NCBI GenBank assembly: GCA_961205875.1
Contig: OY540810.1
Span: forward strand, 20,150,001 to 20,214,000
Length of the DNA stretch: 64,000 nucleotides
Direction of reading: 5' to 3'
Source: Sialis fuliginosa
Taxonomy: Eukaryota > Arthropoda > Insecta > Megaloptera > Sialidae
The first letter of the stretch is position 1, and each line of letters opens with the position of its first letter. The translations under genes and the position numbers were made by a program. The notes under the pieces are model-generated. The model was not told the DNA's origin and made no database searches. It saw nothing but the letters and a program-made list of their open reading frames with translations. Positions 34,255 to 45,639 of the stretch are shown here, one piece after another.

Positions 34255-34511
34255 CAGGTGGCCCGTTTAAATTGAGATAGACAAATTTGCGAAAGTTTAA
34301 AAATCTCTAATTATTTTAATATTTACCTCTGAAAATACAACTCGAATAAAAAGTTGTTTGTGTTTCATCATAAAATACAATACTGCAGTAAAAAAATACA
34401 GTTTCTCATTTAAAAAAATAACCTTTAATTTACGATAAAAAAGAATACCATTTTTTTCCTCTCGAAATAAAGCAACTATTTTAGCTGTTTCAATTAAAAC
34501 AGGCCACCCTG
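34255..34511. mobile_element. Mariner-type MITE, 257 bp
   Basis: CAGGTGGCCCGTTTAAATTG at the left and …CAATTAAAACAGGCCACCCTG at the right form imperfect TIRs. TA precedes the left end; the right side reads TG, probably a decayed TA. The 84-codon frame inside (minus) is not a transposase. Confidence 0.75.
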
Positions 34512-34684
34512 TGTAGATACTGTCTTTCATGGAATTTAAAATAAATGACAATGAAATAAACTTCGATATACATTCATAAATACATATTTATTTAATGATC
34601 ATATATTACATTTCTTCCTAACTATAGAATTTTTTGCAGGTTAGCAAAACCCTGTAGTATTTGGCATTTACAAAAATGTATATA

Positions 34685-35164
34685 CCGGGTGATCTAAAAA
34701 TCACAATCATTATTAAACTGTACCTATATTTACATTCTTGGTTATTAAATACATACCTATTATAAAGCAAATAAAATAAGCTTTATAATAAAACTTTTCC
34801 ATCTAATATTCAAATACTTTACACTACTTTTACCAACCTTTATACACAAGAGAATATAATTTCTCACTCTACCCATTACCTACATAAAAAAATAAAAAAA
34901 TCTTTTATGTATGTATCTCAATATAAATATTAGGTCGATTTAATTATTAATTAACTTTCTCCCGCCAGATATTAAAAGAACTAGCTACTTTATACATTCA
35001 TAAAGAAATCCATTAAAAAACCTTTTTAAATCAAAAACTATATACATAATTAAATTAGTTTCATATCAACCCTAATTTATTTATTTTTTGCAATTTCCTT
35101 TACTTTCACTTTCAATAAATATCCTCTATTAATTTTCCATAGATTGTGAATTTTCGACCACCTG
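34685..35164. mobile_element. Mariner-type MITE, ~480 bp
   Basis: CCGGGTGATCTAAAAATCAC at the left and GTGAATTTTCGACCACCTG at the right are inverted repeats; the left flank is TA and the right TT. The interior is AT-rich and non-coding. Confidence 0.6.
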
Positions 35165-35683
35165 TTATTGAATTTTATGTCATATCAACATTATATAGAA
35201 ATAATTACATCATATTCTTATTAATATTATTTATTATATTATAACATATTAAAATCACATTTGTTCATCAACATTCTTTCAACATTCTTTCCCACCCATG
35301 TCCTATGAAGAAAAATATATAACAAAATAAATATATTTTGTACATCGTTGTTTTATGATTTTCCAACTGAATTTTTCCTGATGAATTTTAAACATTGAAT
35401 ATCATTTTCAAATCAAAAAGTAATTTAATATAATATATTGAAATTTTAATTACAAATGTACTGAATCGGTTGTCAAACTTATTAATTAGAAGTGAACTAA
35501 AAATAAATTAATGATTTACACTAGCTATAGACAGTGTAACATATTGGTTATACCTTTTCCCTCTTAATTTTGAAAAGCCTTCCAAAAACTAACAAAAAAT
35601 AATGTCCTCAGAATTAAAATTTTTGATGTGCAAAAAAAATGTGTTACCCTTAACAGTAACTTTGATTTTTAAATAAGAACCTA
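35165..35683. other. No feature recognised
   Basis: AT-rich spacer between two MITEs. Confidence 0.4.
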
Positions 35684-35685
35684 TA

Positions 35686-36219
35686 AGGTACTGGTACCAG
35701 TCTTGAATCATACCTCAGTGTTGGATTCTTGTTTAATTAAATGTACTAAAATAAAAATATTACTGCCATTACTGAATCATAATATATAGCCACTTGATGA
35801 CAACTGGCCAATGGATGTCAAAATAATGGATATTTAACGTAATTATTAGTGTAATCTATTTATTAATTATTATATTATCATAGCATCTGCTTTAAATTTT
35901 ATCAAATTTTAAGATTCTTTATTTTATAAGATTTGTATCGTAGTACTTATCATTTTGTACTCATTGGCAAATGTCCATCACTAGGTGCCCATTACCGGTT
36001 TTACTTTATCCATTCCTTGGAAAAAAAACATAAACAAAATAAAAGGCTTTAATTAAAAAACAAACTATATTTACGGGCTTTGGTAATTAATATGTTATAA
36101 TAAAGAGATACTTGTTTTATTAGTAACATGAGTTCATGAGAATTACAAAAAAGAAGCCCTTCAATCCCAAAAAACAGTATACTTTACTCTTAAAAAGACC
36201 AAGATAGGTGCCAGTACCT
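35686..36219 (+). mobile_element. TA-target MITE family D, copy 2
   Basis: Starts AGGTACTGGTACCAGTCTTG and ends …GGTGCCAGTACCT, flanked by TA (35684-35685, 36220-36221). Collinear with 28067-28624. Confidence 0.9.
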
Positions 36220-36221
36220 TA

Positions 36222-37005
36222 GTGACGTCTATACCACCTTTTTATTGGAAATAATAATAGGCATGTTTGTGAGCAAGTTTTTTTTAACTTTTTTTTTAGT
36301 TAAAAAAAATATAAAAAAAAAATGGTTCTAATTTAAAAAAAATCAAAGTTACCATTAAAAAACACCATCAAATAAAAAATTTAATATTTCATGTGAAAAT
36401 TTTTTATCTATTTATTAACAGCCTAATTTTCTAAATAAATAAAAGCTTGTAAAATTCGTTATAATATTATATCTATGTAAAGTATGAACTATATAATCAC
36501 CGCTGCCTAGCAACGGAAACTGTCACAGTAATGACGTCAACAACCACAAAACTGTTTATTATAGATATATGTATAAAAGTATAAAATGTTAACAAATCAA
36601 TATAAAACGATAGCATTAAGTTTTTATCAAACACAATAACTTTGTAATTAGTTTTGACGGTGTTGAATTGATTTGTAAATGAAATACGAACACCAATTCG
36701 AACTTGTTAATTATGATGCAGCGATTTTGTAACTACTTCAAATCGGATTGCATCGAAACAAATCGGATACAAATGCTTTTAAATAATCCATTAATAAACG
36801 CACAATCGTTCAGTGATACTCAACAGTATACTCGCTGTTAATGTACATTATAACAGATTTTAAACAAGTAACTATGTATATAAAGTCAGGTAAGTCTCGT
36901 TTCGAAAAAAAAATGTGTGTGACTGTGTCGAGATGCGCAATCTAGGGATTGACGTGAATACGTTTCAAATCCAAGGTTGCGTCATTTGTAGCAGTGGGGT
37001 TAGAT
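36222..37005. other. No gene recognised
   Basis: AT-rich. A short GC-richer piece at 36500-36555 ('cgctgcctagcaacgg', 'atgacgtcaac', which includes a CRE-like TGACGTCA) has no gene attached that I can see. Confidence 0.35.
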
Positions 37006-37010
37006 AAAAC

Positions 37011-37198
37011 TCAGATATATGATGTTTTTGCGCCGTCGTTGACCAAGCCGCTGACTTTCAAATTTTGGTGTGCTCTGTACCTCCTGACCCTTTCAACTAT
37101 TGGTAATGGTACATTTTCCGATAACTGCTGATACACTCTTTCCAATGCTGTGCGTCTTTTATATTTAATGCTGGCTTTTGTATGTGTTTAGCCGACAT
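37011..37198 (-). pseudogene. Unrecognised coding remnant, one probable frameshift
   Basis: The minus strand starts at ATG 37198 (MSAKHIQKPALN...). The neighbouring frame then runs open to the stop at 37011 with coding-like composition: RRTALERVYQQLSENVPLPI, then VERVRRYRAHQNLKV and SGLVNDGAKTS. The first frame repeats the same peptide theme (HIQKPALNIK versus HTKASIKYK) because one base appears lost or gained near 37190. Charge and helix-like patterning suggest a real former gene, perhaps carried by a transposon, but I cannot name the family. Confidence 0.35.
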
Positions 37199-37309
37199 TA
37201 TGATTTATTTTTAACTTTTATTATTATATGAAGTTTTTTACTCACTAAAACTGGTTCAGTTTTTTAACTGTGAGTGTCAAATTATACTGATTGTAAATTT
37301 ACACTACCG

Positions 37310-37440
37310 CACAAAATGATCGCTGCGCGTTTACCCCCCTTCGCCCGTGCCGTATTTTCGCGGGGGTGGCTCAGTGTTTAATGGGTACAGACCAATACGC
37401 CGGTTAAAATGATACCGACCCCTTCCACCCAAGGCTCACT
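37310..37440. other. GC-rich patch, no assignment
   Basis: Contains 'gtttacccccttcgcccgtg' and 'gcgggggtggctcagtgttt'. The latter resembles a tRNA A-box, but no matching B-box or cloverleaf can be drawn. Confidence 0.25.
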
Positions 37441-37444
37441 CCTA

Positions 37445-38580
37445 TACGTAAAGATTTCTAAGATTTTACTAGCCCTACCATTAATATTATTAATATAGAT
37501 GCTTCCTAATTTTATGAGACAAAATGTTTTCAAATACTGTTAATATCTATAGATTCGCGTTATTAGAGCGTAATCTATAATTATAGAGTCATTTAAATAA
37601 TACTTTTATCTTTTACACGTCTTCGCCGATAATCAAAAACTAAAAGATAATAATACTTCATATTTAAAATCTTATTATTCTATCTATACTGTTCATTAAA
37701 AGTTTTGATTTATTATTTCTCATATCAGATCGTGAAAGTCAGTTGAGTTTATAACAAAAACGTTAACATTATAGTAATTATTACGTCCCGATAAAGCGAT
37801 TCGTTAAAAAAATTAATAACTTAATCTAAAACTTGCATTTAATTACTCTCCAGTATTTCTCCGTAAATAACTAACTGAATAATGCCTAGTTTCATGAATA
37901 ATAACTACCCACATTTTATCATTCATTAAGATATTTCCCTGTGAGCAACCAGGTTTGCTATATAACGGAAAAATATAAATATTGCATGATTCATAAAATT
38001 TCTCGGAAAAAAAAATCAGAAGTAAAATTTTCAATAAAGCTTCTTGTAGTCATTTTTTAATTATTTACAAAATTTAAGCTTACTTTTGGATTTTTTTATT
38101 TTTCCGAAGAATATCTTGTCTCAGAGTTTTAACTATAATCAAATTAACAGTTTAAGAAATCATGTTTTAAGAAACCGGGCATAACAATATTTAAACAAAA
38201 TTAAACTATTTTGAAACTCTCTGGTTTTTGGTCCTGATTATCTAAAATCAATTGTAAATATTATTTCCCACTGGCTTGTTGATGGATATTTGAAAATTTA
38301 ACCTATAAGCTCTTCACGCATACTCATTACGAGCACATTGCCTCGCTAAATCCGTTATTATGGGGCGTTATCACGAAAAACTAGATTATTTTTGCATAAC
38401 TCAACACCGATATCCTACAATTGCAATCAGTAGCTTGGAAATAATTGTTAATTAAAACAACTAACTGTTGGCGTTGTTTAAGAAATCATCACTTTTGAAC
38501 GTTTTTGAATTTTGATGCAAATTAAATAAAAACTGTTTTGTGTTTGATATTTGCTAACTGTAAGTTATTAATATTAATAT
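37445..38580. other. No feature recognised
   Basis: AT-rich sequence. The 63-codon minus frame at 37843-38034 lacks support. Confidence 0.4.
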
Positions 38581-38583
38581 CGT

Positions 38584-39069
38584 TTGTAAATTTATTACCA
38601 TACTTCTTAAACTTCGTGTGCGGCTTTTTTTGAGGAGTAACAACTTTTTTATTTGCGAGAATTCTGAAAAACGGCCAAAGATATTTGTTGGACAAAAATG
38701 ACCAACGGATTGTAAAAATAATTATTTAATAATCCTACAAATTTCAGTTAGCTGGTAATAAACTATGTATAATAACCTCGTTATTTCGACATGTTGAAGG
38801 TAGCAGACTAGGTGATACCCCACTATTTTTGTTCGACATTATTTTTTCGATTTTCTCACCATATTATCTCATTGTTAGTTACAATATATTGGTTATTTTG
38901 TCCGAAAAATATCTTGGGCCGTTTTTCCAGTCCGCCGCCCGGAAGATTCCGCAGCTGCACGTTCAAAAATGCTCCATTTTTTTTTAATTTTCGCAAATAA
39001 AAAAGTTGTTAGACTCGTCAAAAAGAAGCCACTCACGAAGTTTCAGAAATGTGGTAATAAATTTACAAA
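38584..39069. mobile_element. TIR element with ~120-bp arms
   Basis: The left arm starts TTGTAAATTTATTACCA and the right arm ends TGGTAATAAATTTACAA. Arms match through 'aaacttcgtg', 'acaacttttttatttgcga' and 'aaaaacggcc(c)aagatattt'. The right arm carries about 60 extra bases (38930-38985, GC-rich 'cgccgcccggaagattccgc') not found in the left arm, which looks like a later insertion or the ancestral state lost on the left. Confidence 0.8.
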
Positions 39070-39835
39070 AGGGTCGAGGTACTAAGAACTAAATCTTTTA
39101 ACTATTCGTTCGATCTAGAAAGCTAAGATTTGACATAAATATAAAATGTTCAGTTTTTGGAGTTTTTAAGGGAGGCAAAAGGATTACCAAAAATAATCTC
39201 GGCAAACGAGATATCAAATAAAAGTTGGCAATTTAAAAAAAATTTGATGCAAAGAAACTCTATACTTTTACTTTTAAAATGTCAACCGGAATCATGTCAT
39301 TTCCCATAACATATCTATTTTAAAGTTATATCTCATTTTATGAGATATTTGACTTGATATATAAAACATATTATGACCAAATAAACTAGCATCCTTCCGT
39401 ACTTGACATCCGTATATTGTAACAGTCGTATAACGACGGTGAATCATAAAACAACGACATTTAATTAATACGAAACAAACATAACATTTCCTATTGTTAT
39501 ATTCTATAGATGCACCACGCCAAGGCCTTCTTTAAACACTAAAGTTCTATATACATGTAATATCAAAATCTTCTCAAATATTTGAGTAAGTATATAAATT
39601 GTCTGAATCAGTGATTATCAAAATGTATGCGGTATTCACTGTAAATAATGTTTTTTCACCAAAACAACAGAGTTTTTTATAAAGAATAAATACCGAAAAT
39701 GATAAATATTCAATATTCGTCCCCATCCATGGCACCCACAACCTATCGCGGGCCCCCTCCCCGCTGAAATAAAAACTAAGAATTTCCTTTAACGATGACT
39801 CATAATAAAAGTTTGATGACTTACCTTCTCTAGAC
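39070..39835. other. No gene recognised
   Basis: AT-rich. A 'ctatcgcgggccccctccccg' patch at about 39744-39764 resembles GC-rich hAT-type end sequence. Confidence 0.35.
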
Positions 39836-39837
39836 AC

Positions 39838-40273
39838 AGCCCCAGCGTTGACAATTAATATTTAGGCTATGCTAAATGCACTTTAAATTTAACGTGTATT
39901 TTAAATAGTAATTTTCACGTTTTTCTGAAAATATTACTTTCCTCTCAATTTTCTCAGTTTTTTAAAGAAAACTGTAGTTTTTTATATTAATTTATAAATT
40001 CCATCTCCACAGAAAATCGTTTAAATATAATTTTTTTGTAAATTTGTTAAATACAATAAATCGATTTTCTGCCGTGATGAAATATATAAAATAAAATAAA
40101 AAATCCATCTACCAGAAAAAGTTATAATATACAGGAAAAAACAGGTGAAATAGAAAGAAAAGTAGTATTTTCAGAAAAACGTGAAAATTGTTATTTAAAA
40201 TACACGTTTTAAAATGCATTGAACATAGCCTAAATATAATTTTATAATAATTTTCAACGCTGAGTTTATGGCT
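39838..40273. mobile_element. Foldback element, ~435 bp
   Basis: Almost the whole element is an imperfect palindrome: 'cagccccagcgttgacaatt' mirrors 'aattttcaacgctgagttta', and 'tatttaggctatg', 'cgtgtattttaaatag' and 'ttttcacgtttttctgaaaat' are matched on the other arm. Inner arms around 39990-40090 also mirror each other (ccatctccacagaaaatcg / cgattttctgccgtgatga). Non-coding. Confidence 0.85.
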
Positions 40274-40599
40274 ATTTTATTTTTTTGGTACAAAAAACAG
40301 AATGAGGGTTAATATTTCAATATGAACGAACACCCTAGTGTACACGTTGTAATTGTCAGTGCGCACACCAAGAAATGTACGCGAACGGTGGCCAAAAACT
40401 TCCCTTGCCTTTGTGCAGTAAGAAAAATTATTTCGTTGGAACTAATAATCGTAGAGTAATACTAATAAAACGCCAATAGGATGCTTATATGTATAGTCAA
40501 TTTTAAAACCCTCAATCCTTAAATACAGTACAATAAAAAATGTAAACAAATTTTCATAGGATTTTGTAGAAATATCCGACCTACAATATTTCACCCTGT

Positions 40600-40725
40600 G
40601 TCTAAAATGAAGGGTTGTTATTGGTCTCATTCGTTCCTACCGAGATTGTAGGTGCTCTGGGGAAAAAATTACTCCTTATCTTGCATAAAATCGAAATATT
40701 TAAGATTTTGTTTAATGAAAAATAT
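40600..40725 (+). repeat. Repeat family C fragment
   Basis: 'gggttgttattggtctcatt' onward matches 11213-11330 and, inverted, 15600-15650. Confidence 0.6.
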
Positions 40726-41335
40726 CAAAATAGTGGCAATATAAACGTAGTTCTACATTCTTATTTAAAGTTGTACTGTGTTCCTAGTTTCTTTTTTTTA
40801 CGAAAATGTTTTGTTGCTTGGGTGAAAAACCACCTTAAGATTGTAACAAAATTCACAATAATAAAAATGTTTCCTTAAAAATGTTGAATATTTATAAAAG
40901 AATATTAAAATTCAATCAACAACTGCGTACAGGTAAATTAGTTTCTTAACTTTAAACCACTAAAAGTTTGAGAACCACCGATTAGAATGCTTTTAACAAA
41001 GCTAAATACGATTTGAAATAATTTTTACAGCACTGTAATAACAAAAAATGCACATGAATGTCACAAAATGCTTTTTAAATGAATCGGAAAAATGTTTTCG
41101 CATCTTTTAGTGATATGTATTTGCTCGTTTACTGAAAATATAATAATCATTTTGCATGATACAATAATAATCATATTAAAAACAGTGGCGCATCGAATTT
41201 TTATAACATTGATATTCTCAATTTGATATTTTCATTGCAATCAAAAATCATCCTGGCACAAAAAGAATTATTTTTTAGTTGAAACCACTGAATAAAAAAT
41301 AATCTTTTATTGTATCATTTGTCTAAAGTAAATAT
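40726..41335. other. No gene recognised
   Basis: AT-rich. CAGTGGCGCAT at 41183-41193 is a transposon-end-like motif shared with 46860. Confidence 0.4.
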
Positions 41336-41338
41336 ATA

Positions 41339-41890
41339 CAGGTGACTCAAAAATCATGTCCAATCTTTGGTAAGTTGATGCATCATATGAAAATTTTTTT
41401 TTCCTGTCATTTATTTATTCGATGTCTTGTTACTGAAGAAAAGGACATTTGTCGCAAAAAAAATATATTATTTACATCATAGAAACTTATATATATAAAT
41501 TATTATATATAAATTATTGTTTGATTCCACGAAATAAAAATTGTGAAAATTAATTTTGAGAAAATATTTCAAAATAAAAATATAGTATAAATATGTATAG
41601 TATTTAAAAAAAATTAAATTCGTTTTTTGTTGATTTATTACTGATGTTTTCTTAAAAGTAATAGTCATGGAAATAAATATAAAAATATTTCGTGAAGACA
41701 AAGATTAGGTTTACTCAAAAAACATTATGATTATTCAAACAGAAAATGGCAAAAAAGTAAAAAAAACTTATTTTTTAATTCCCCTTTCCTCAATAAGAAG
41801 TTCTTAAATAAAAAAAATGAGGAAAAAAGTATTTATTTTCATTAGATTCATCAGCCTACAAAGATTGGGCACAAATTTCGGAACAACCTG
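41339..41890. mobile_element. Mariner-type MITE, 552 bp, TA duplication
   Basis: The left end CAGGTGACTCAAAAATCATG and the right end CAAATTTCGGAACAACCTG are imperfect inverted repeats, and 'gtccaatctttgg' / 'caaagattgggc' match just inside. TA is found on both sides (41337-41338, 41891-41892). The AT-rich interior frame (41477-41701) is not a transposase. Confidence 0.8.
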
Positions 41891-41892
41891 TA

Positions 41893-42150
41893 TTGATGTA
41901 AAGTAAGTAAATAAAATACATACAAAAAACACTCTTTTATGGTTACATCTAGTTTTAAAATAAAAACATTCATATAATTATTTTTAAGTACAGTATAGGT
42001 ACCTACATATTATATTAACAAAATTATGACATTTTTCCGACACGCTTAACAAAAAGATTGTAATATAAAAACCATTATCACTTGCCACATCATTTTAAAA
42101 ATACCTTTTCTCAAAGAATCAGCATTCATGATTGGAAAATAATCTGTTCC
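41893..42150. other. Probable 3' untranslated region of the exon at 42157
   Basis: Lies downstream of the stop codon on the minus strand. No polyadenylation signal could be fixed with confidence. Confidence 0.3.
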
Positions 42151-42156
42151 ATCTTT

Positions 42157-42254
42157 TTATAATAACAGCATGTTCCGGATGAAATATCCTCCGGACAGAG
42201 CGATTCCGGGAATCAGAAACACAGCTGGGGTCCAGACTTTTTGTCCCCTACCAC
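42157..42254 (-). CDS. Last coding exon of a small membrane-protein gene
   Basis: Minus strand. An acceptor (AATTTTAG, AG at 42256-42255) is followed by 98 nt ending at TAA 42159-42157. With a leading two-base split codon it reads GRGQKVWTPAVFLIPGIALS then GGYFIRNMLLL. The part from WTPAV to ALSGGYF is a hydrophobic stretch of membrane-spanning length with a short R-N tail, so the product probably ends in a C-terminal membrane anchor. The exon is far GC-richer than its flanks. If joined to the 15-nt piece at 45545-45531 the phases fit and give ...SDYSGGRGQKVW. I do not recognise the family; small mitochondrial or ER membrane proteins have this shape. Codon usage and clean splice border make a real host gene likely. 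Upstream exons carrying the start remain unidentified. Confidence 0.6.
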
Positions 42255-42259
42255 CTAAA

Positions 42260-42995
42260 ATTGGAAACATTTGATTAAAATCTGTTATTGGGTATAAAAT
42301 GAGAAAATCCAAAAGTGAATTACGCTTTGGATTTGAATGAATAAATTATATGTACGCATTTTAATTATTTATTCAGAGAAAAAAACTTATCCCAACATTC
42401 TGAATAATGTTTTCATATATGAAATTATTTAAATGAATATTTTGTTAATATACGAAATTATTTTCCATATTTTTCTCTTGAAAGAGCCCATAACAAAATT
42501 TAATTAGATAAATATCGAATGCCTATAGATATGGTTTGCGACTTAATTCTTATTCAGTAAACTCACACAAAAGAATACGTTAGATTGTATTGTTAGATAC
42601 CTTCTATAGAAAATTTATTAATACATATAATAATTCTCGAAAGCCACTGACCATATCAAGAAAAGGATTATTTATCTAACCCCTTTGCAGTATTTTTCTA
42701 TACTGGGTGTTTTTTTAGACTTTTCAGCAGATTATTTCCAAGTAACGAATTTTCAGAAGAAATGTTTAAGACCAAAGTTTCATGGTTTAGAGAGGGTAAA
42801 ATACTGACATTATGGGGTGACCTTAGAATAGTCACTTTGATGGGTTTTCATGTTCAACTTTTCTTTTTCAAATCTAAACCTATATTTTTTGTTACAGATT
42901 CTTAATTTAAGAGGTAAAATAAATAACTTTTTTTTAAACATTTTTTCTGAAAATGTCAATTCTTTTATGATATGGAACAAACCAAAGAGAAATTC
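42260..42995. other. Intron sequence of the minus gene, one transposon-like end
   Basis: AT-rich. 'tatactgggtgtttttttag' at 42700-42719 looks like a mariner-type MITE end; no partner was found. Confidence 0.35.
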
Positions 42996-43000
42996 AATCA

Positions 43001-43049
43001 ACACGTGTTTTAGTGCCTGATGAGGACTTTAAGTGAAGTCGAAACACGT
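43001..43049 (+). ncRNA. Hammerhead-ribozyme-like stem-loop
   Basis: ACGTGTTT (43003-43010) pairs with AAACACGT (43042-43049). Inside it are CTGATGAG (43017-43024), a GACTT/AAGTC helix (43025-43029, 43036-43040) with a TAAGTG loop, and GAAAC. CUGAUGA and GAAA around a helix are the two conserved boxes of hammerhead ribozymes. Against an active ribozyme: the sequence between the outer strand and CTGATGA is too short for a normal stem I, and helix II has one extra G. Penelope-like retroelements are known to carry minimal hammerheads, so it may be a relic of such an element. Confidence 0.35.
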
Positions 43050-43728
43050 AGGTATTGAGTGATTGTTTTGTTGTTGTTATAAAGTGTAATAATAAGGGAA
43101 GATCCCGAACCCAAAAATTAAAAAAATAATGAGAAATAGTTAGTGAGAATAGCTAAAGAAAGTTAAGGTAAGAAACGCAAAAAAATACTTTTTTTTATAA
43201 TTTTTCGTTTTTCTATTATTCTCAAACCATAAAACATATACATATAAAAAAAGTTATGAATATTAATTACTTCTCATAATTAGGTCTATCGTTTAAAGAA
43301 AACACATTATCTAATTATTTAAGCAAATTCTGTCTATAAAAGTTTGTTTAGATAGTAAATTTTTTTTTTATTAAAAGATAGACCTAATATAAGGAGTAAT
43401 TAATATCAATAACTATTCTTTATATCTCATACCGTTTGAAGTAAATAAAATAAAAACCAAAAATAATCTAAAATTTAGAGTAAATTACCGCAGCAATTAA
43501 GTTCCTTTTCTCAATCTCCTTTAACTAGGTATTTCCAAAGTTTCATATATTTTTTATTTTCAGGTTCGGAATTTTCCCTTGTGGTTTCTGGTAGTATTTT
43601 TTATTTAATGACAACAAGAAGTTCTATTGTTTAAGATTCGAATTTTTCCCGTTTCAACCTACATATGCGGGACCCCCCCTCTCAAAACAAACAATCTCAT
43701 TCTAGATTAATGAAGTTTAATATTTTAT
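43050..43728. other. No gene recognised
   Basis: AT-rich. 'gaaaacacattatctaatta' and neighbouring 'aggtctatcgtttaa' / 'agatagacctaatat' at 43283-43391 form a loose inverted repeat. Confidence 0.35.
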
Positions 43729-43736
43729 ATAATAAC

Positions 43737-45436
43737 TAAGGGTGTACCGGAATTCCGGTCCGGCCGGAATTCACGATTTTATTCCGGTTCCGGTTCCGGT
43801 CGGAACTGGGTAATTCCGGCCGGATTTTCCTGAATTTTTAAATTTTATTACTGCTTTCTACTAAGAAATTCATAAATAATATACGTTGTATTTGTTTAAA
43901 AAATCAAACATAAATATAATATAATTATGATATAACAACATTTTATTAGCAAAAAATGTTAATGGAAACAATCATTTCATAATACAAATGCCGTTTTTAA
44001 TATTTTAGGCAGCAAAAGTATGATTGTAAATAAAATATTAATTGACCTTAAAAAAATAAAATTATAATGATATATTAACAAAAATGTCATTATATTACGG
44101 ACATTAAACTGTTTAATTATACAGGGTCATATCAGGTGTCCGGAAATTCTTCGCGAGAGAGCTACAGACTCTCAAATATTTTGTCTAAAATTAGTTTTTA
44201 TATAATATTTTGAGAACCCATTGTGAAATAGTTATGAAATTTTATAATCGGTTTAGTATTAAACACGTATTAATACTAAATCGATTATAAAAAAGAAAGA
44301 TCGAGTGAAAATTTTGAAATCGTAGAACAATTTTTTTTTTAAATTATCACAAAAGTTTTCGTATTTTCGATAATAAAACAACTCATAACAAAGATACAAC
44401 GCATTTTATTCATTATTGAATAAAAATCACAATTGCCATGGAAAACTAAAATATTTTTGTTAGTCGAGGCGTCAGCCAAAACTACAACAATCGAGTGCAA
44501 TATTAAAAAGTCAAGTAAGCTTTGGAAAAAAGAATACTTGATGTTTAAAAAATTTTATATTTATTAAAATTCGTTGCTTAGTTTGTTAATGTATAACAGC
44601 AATGTTGAGTTTAGGGAGGGAGGCTGGGCGACTGCTCTGGGTTCCAGTTCAGAAGGGGCGGCGGACGGCCACATGGAGAAAAACTGTTTTTTTTTTTAGG
44701 AAAAAAATTAAGAACAAAAAAAATGGGCCCACTGGTGGGACTGGCCCCATATATCCCTGGTCTAAATAATCATTGGTTGATACTGGAAATCGATAACACG
44801 TATAATATTAAACTGGATGTCAAATTTAAGTACTGTATCACAATGATATGACTCTGGCTGTATATCAAAGGTTTTTTTAAATTCCCAATTGTTATGGTGT
44901 AAAAATAAGACTTGTTCTGAATTTTTTAATAATACTATAGGCCTTTATATGTTTTCTTCAAAAAATATCTGAACTATAGTTTAAGATACATGCACTATAA
45001 TAGTATGTATTGGTTTGGTACTTTAATTTCAAGTAGTAGGCATTCTTTTATCTTTAAAAATGTATACAATCTTCTCTATTGTGAATATGTCTAAATGCTG
45101 TTTCTGATTTATCACATTTATAATTTGACACTAGAAATGTAATTAGAATCGATCAAGAAGAATGTATAATATGCAAACAATTTAAAACAATCGATCTTAC
45201 AAAGCTGTAAAAATTACAAGATTTGTAAAAATTAATTTTTTCATAATAAACCTACCTAATGTAGGACTCTACGTCTCTACTATTTAAGAAATACCATATA
45301 AAATACTAATTTAAGATAATCTATGTGAAAAACCATACATATATTGTTTTAATTATTATTATTAATTAAAATATAACGTTTTTTTTAAAATCCGGTTCCG
45401 GCCGGAATTGAAAATTCCAGTTCCGGTACACCCCTA
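43737..45436. mobile_element. hAT superfamily transposon, non-autonomous, with nested element
   Basis: Ends TAAGGGTGTACCGGAA (left) and TTCCGGTACACCCCTA (right) are terminal inverted repeats. The perfect 8-bp target duplication ATAATAAC lies at 43729-43736 and 45437-45444. An 8-bp target and (C/T)AGGGGTG-type ends identify hAT. Sub-terminal CCGG-rich palindromes (tccggccggaatt) flank each end. No hAT transposase frame survives; much of the centre is a later insertion (44122-44850). Confidence 0.92.
44122..44850 (+). mobile_element. Repeat family B, TA-flanked copy nested in the hAT element
   Basis: It begins CAGGGTCATATCAGGTGTCC after TA (44120-44121) and ends ATATGACTCTGGCTG before TA (44851-44852). 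The inverted ends share GGGTCATATCA / TGATATGACTC. The inner 44140-44620 is matched on minus at 914-1400. A GC-rich patch at 44605-44765 ('ggggcggcggacggccac', 'gggcccactggtgggactgg') may be a further nested hAT-like fragment. Confidence 0.7.
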
Positions 45437-45530
45437 ATAATAACCTATCCTTAAACAGCATGTAAATGTGTATATATATACAAAATGAAAATACATACAA
45501 TAGATAACTGTTAATCAATTTCACACTTAC

Positions 45531-45545
45531 CACTGTAGTCGCTTC
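45531..45545 (-). CDS. Candidate 15-nt microexon
   Basis: On minus, a strong pyrimidine tract and acceptor (gatttttcacgccctcag) precede GAAGCGACTACAGTG, which is followed by a consensus donor GTAAGTGTG. If spliced to 42254 the phase fits exactly and adds S-D-Y-S-G before GRGQKVW. No in-frame ATG extends it upstream, which argues for a true microexon rather than a first exon. It could instead be the 3' end of a longer exon whose upstream AG is not used. Confidence 0.4.
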
Positions 45546-45639
45546 CTGAGGGCGTGAAAAATCAAACAAAAACAATTTAATTAATTAATTACCAATTGTG
45601 ATTCAATTAACTCGAATGATTAAGTGCGTTTTGTGAAAC

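Noticed and set aside
37365..37435. tRNA gene or tRNA-derived SINE
   Set aside because: 'ggtggctcagtg' resembles an A-box, but no B-box, acceptor stem or anticodon arm can be formed.
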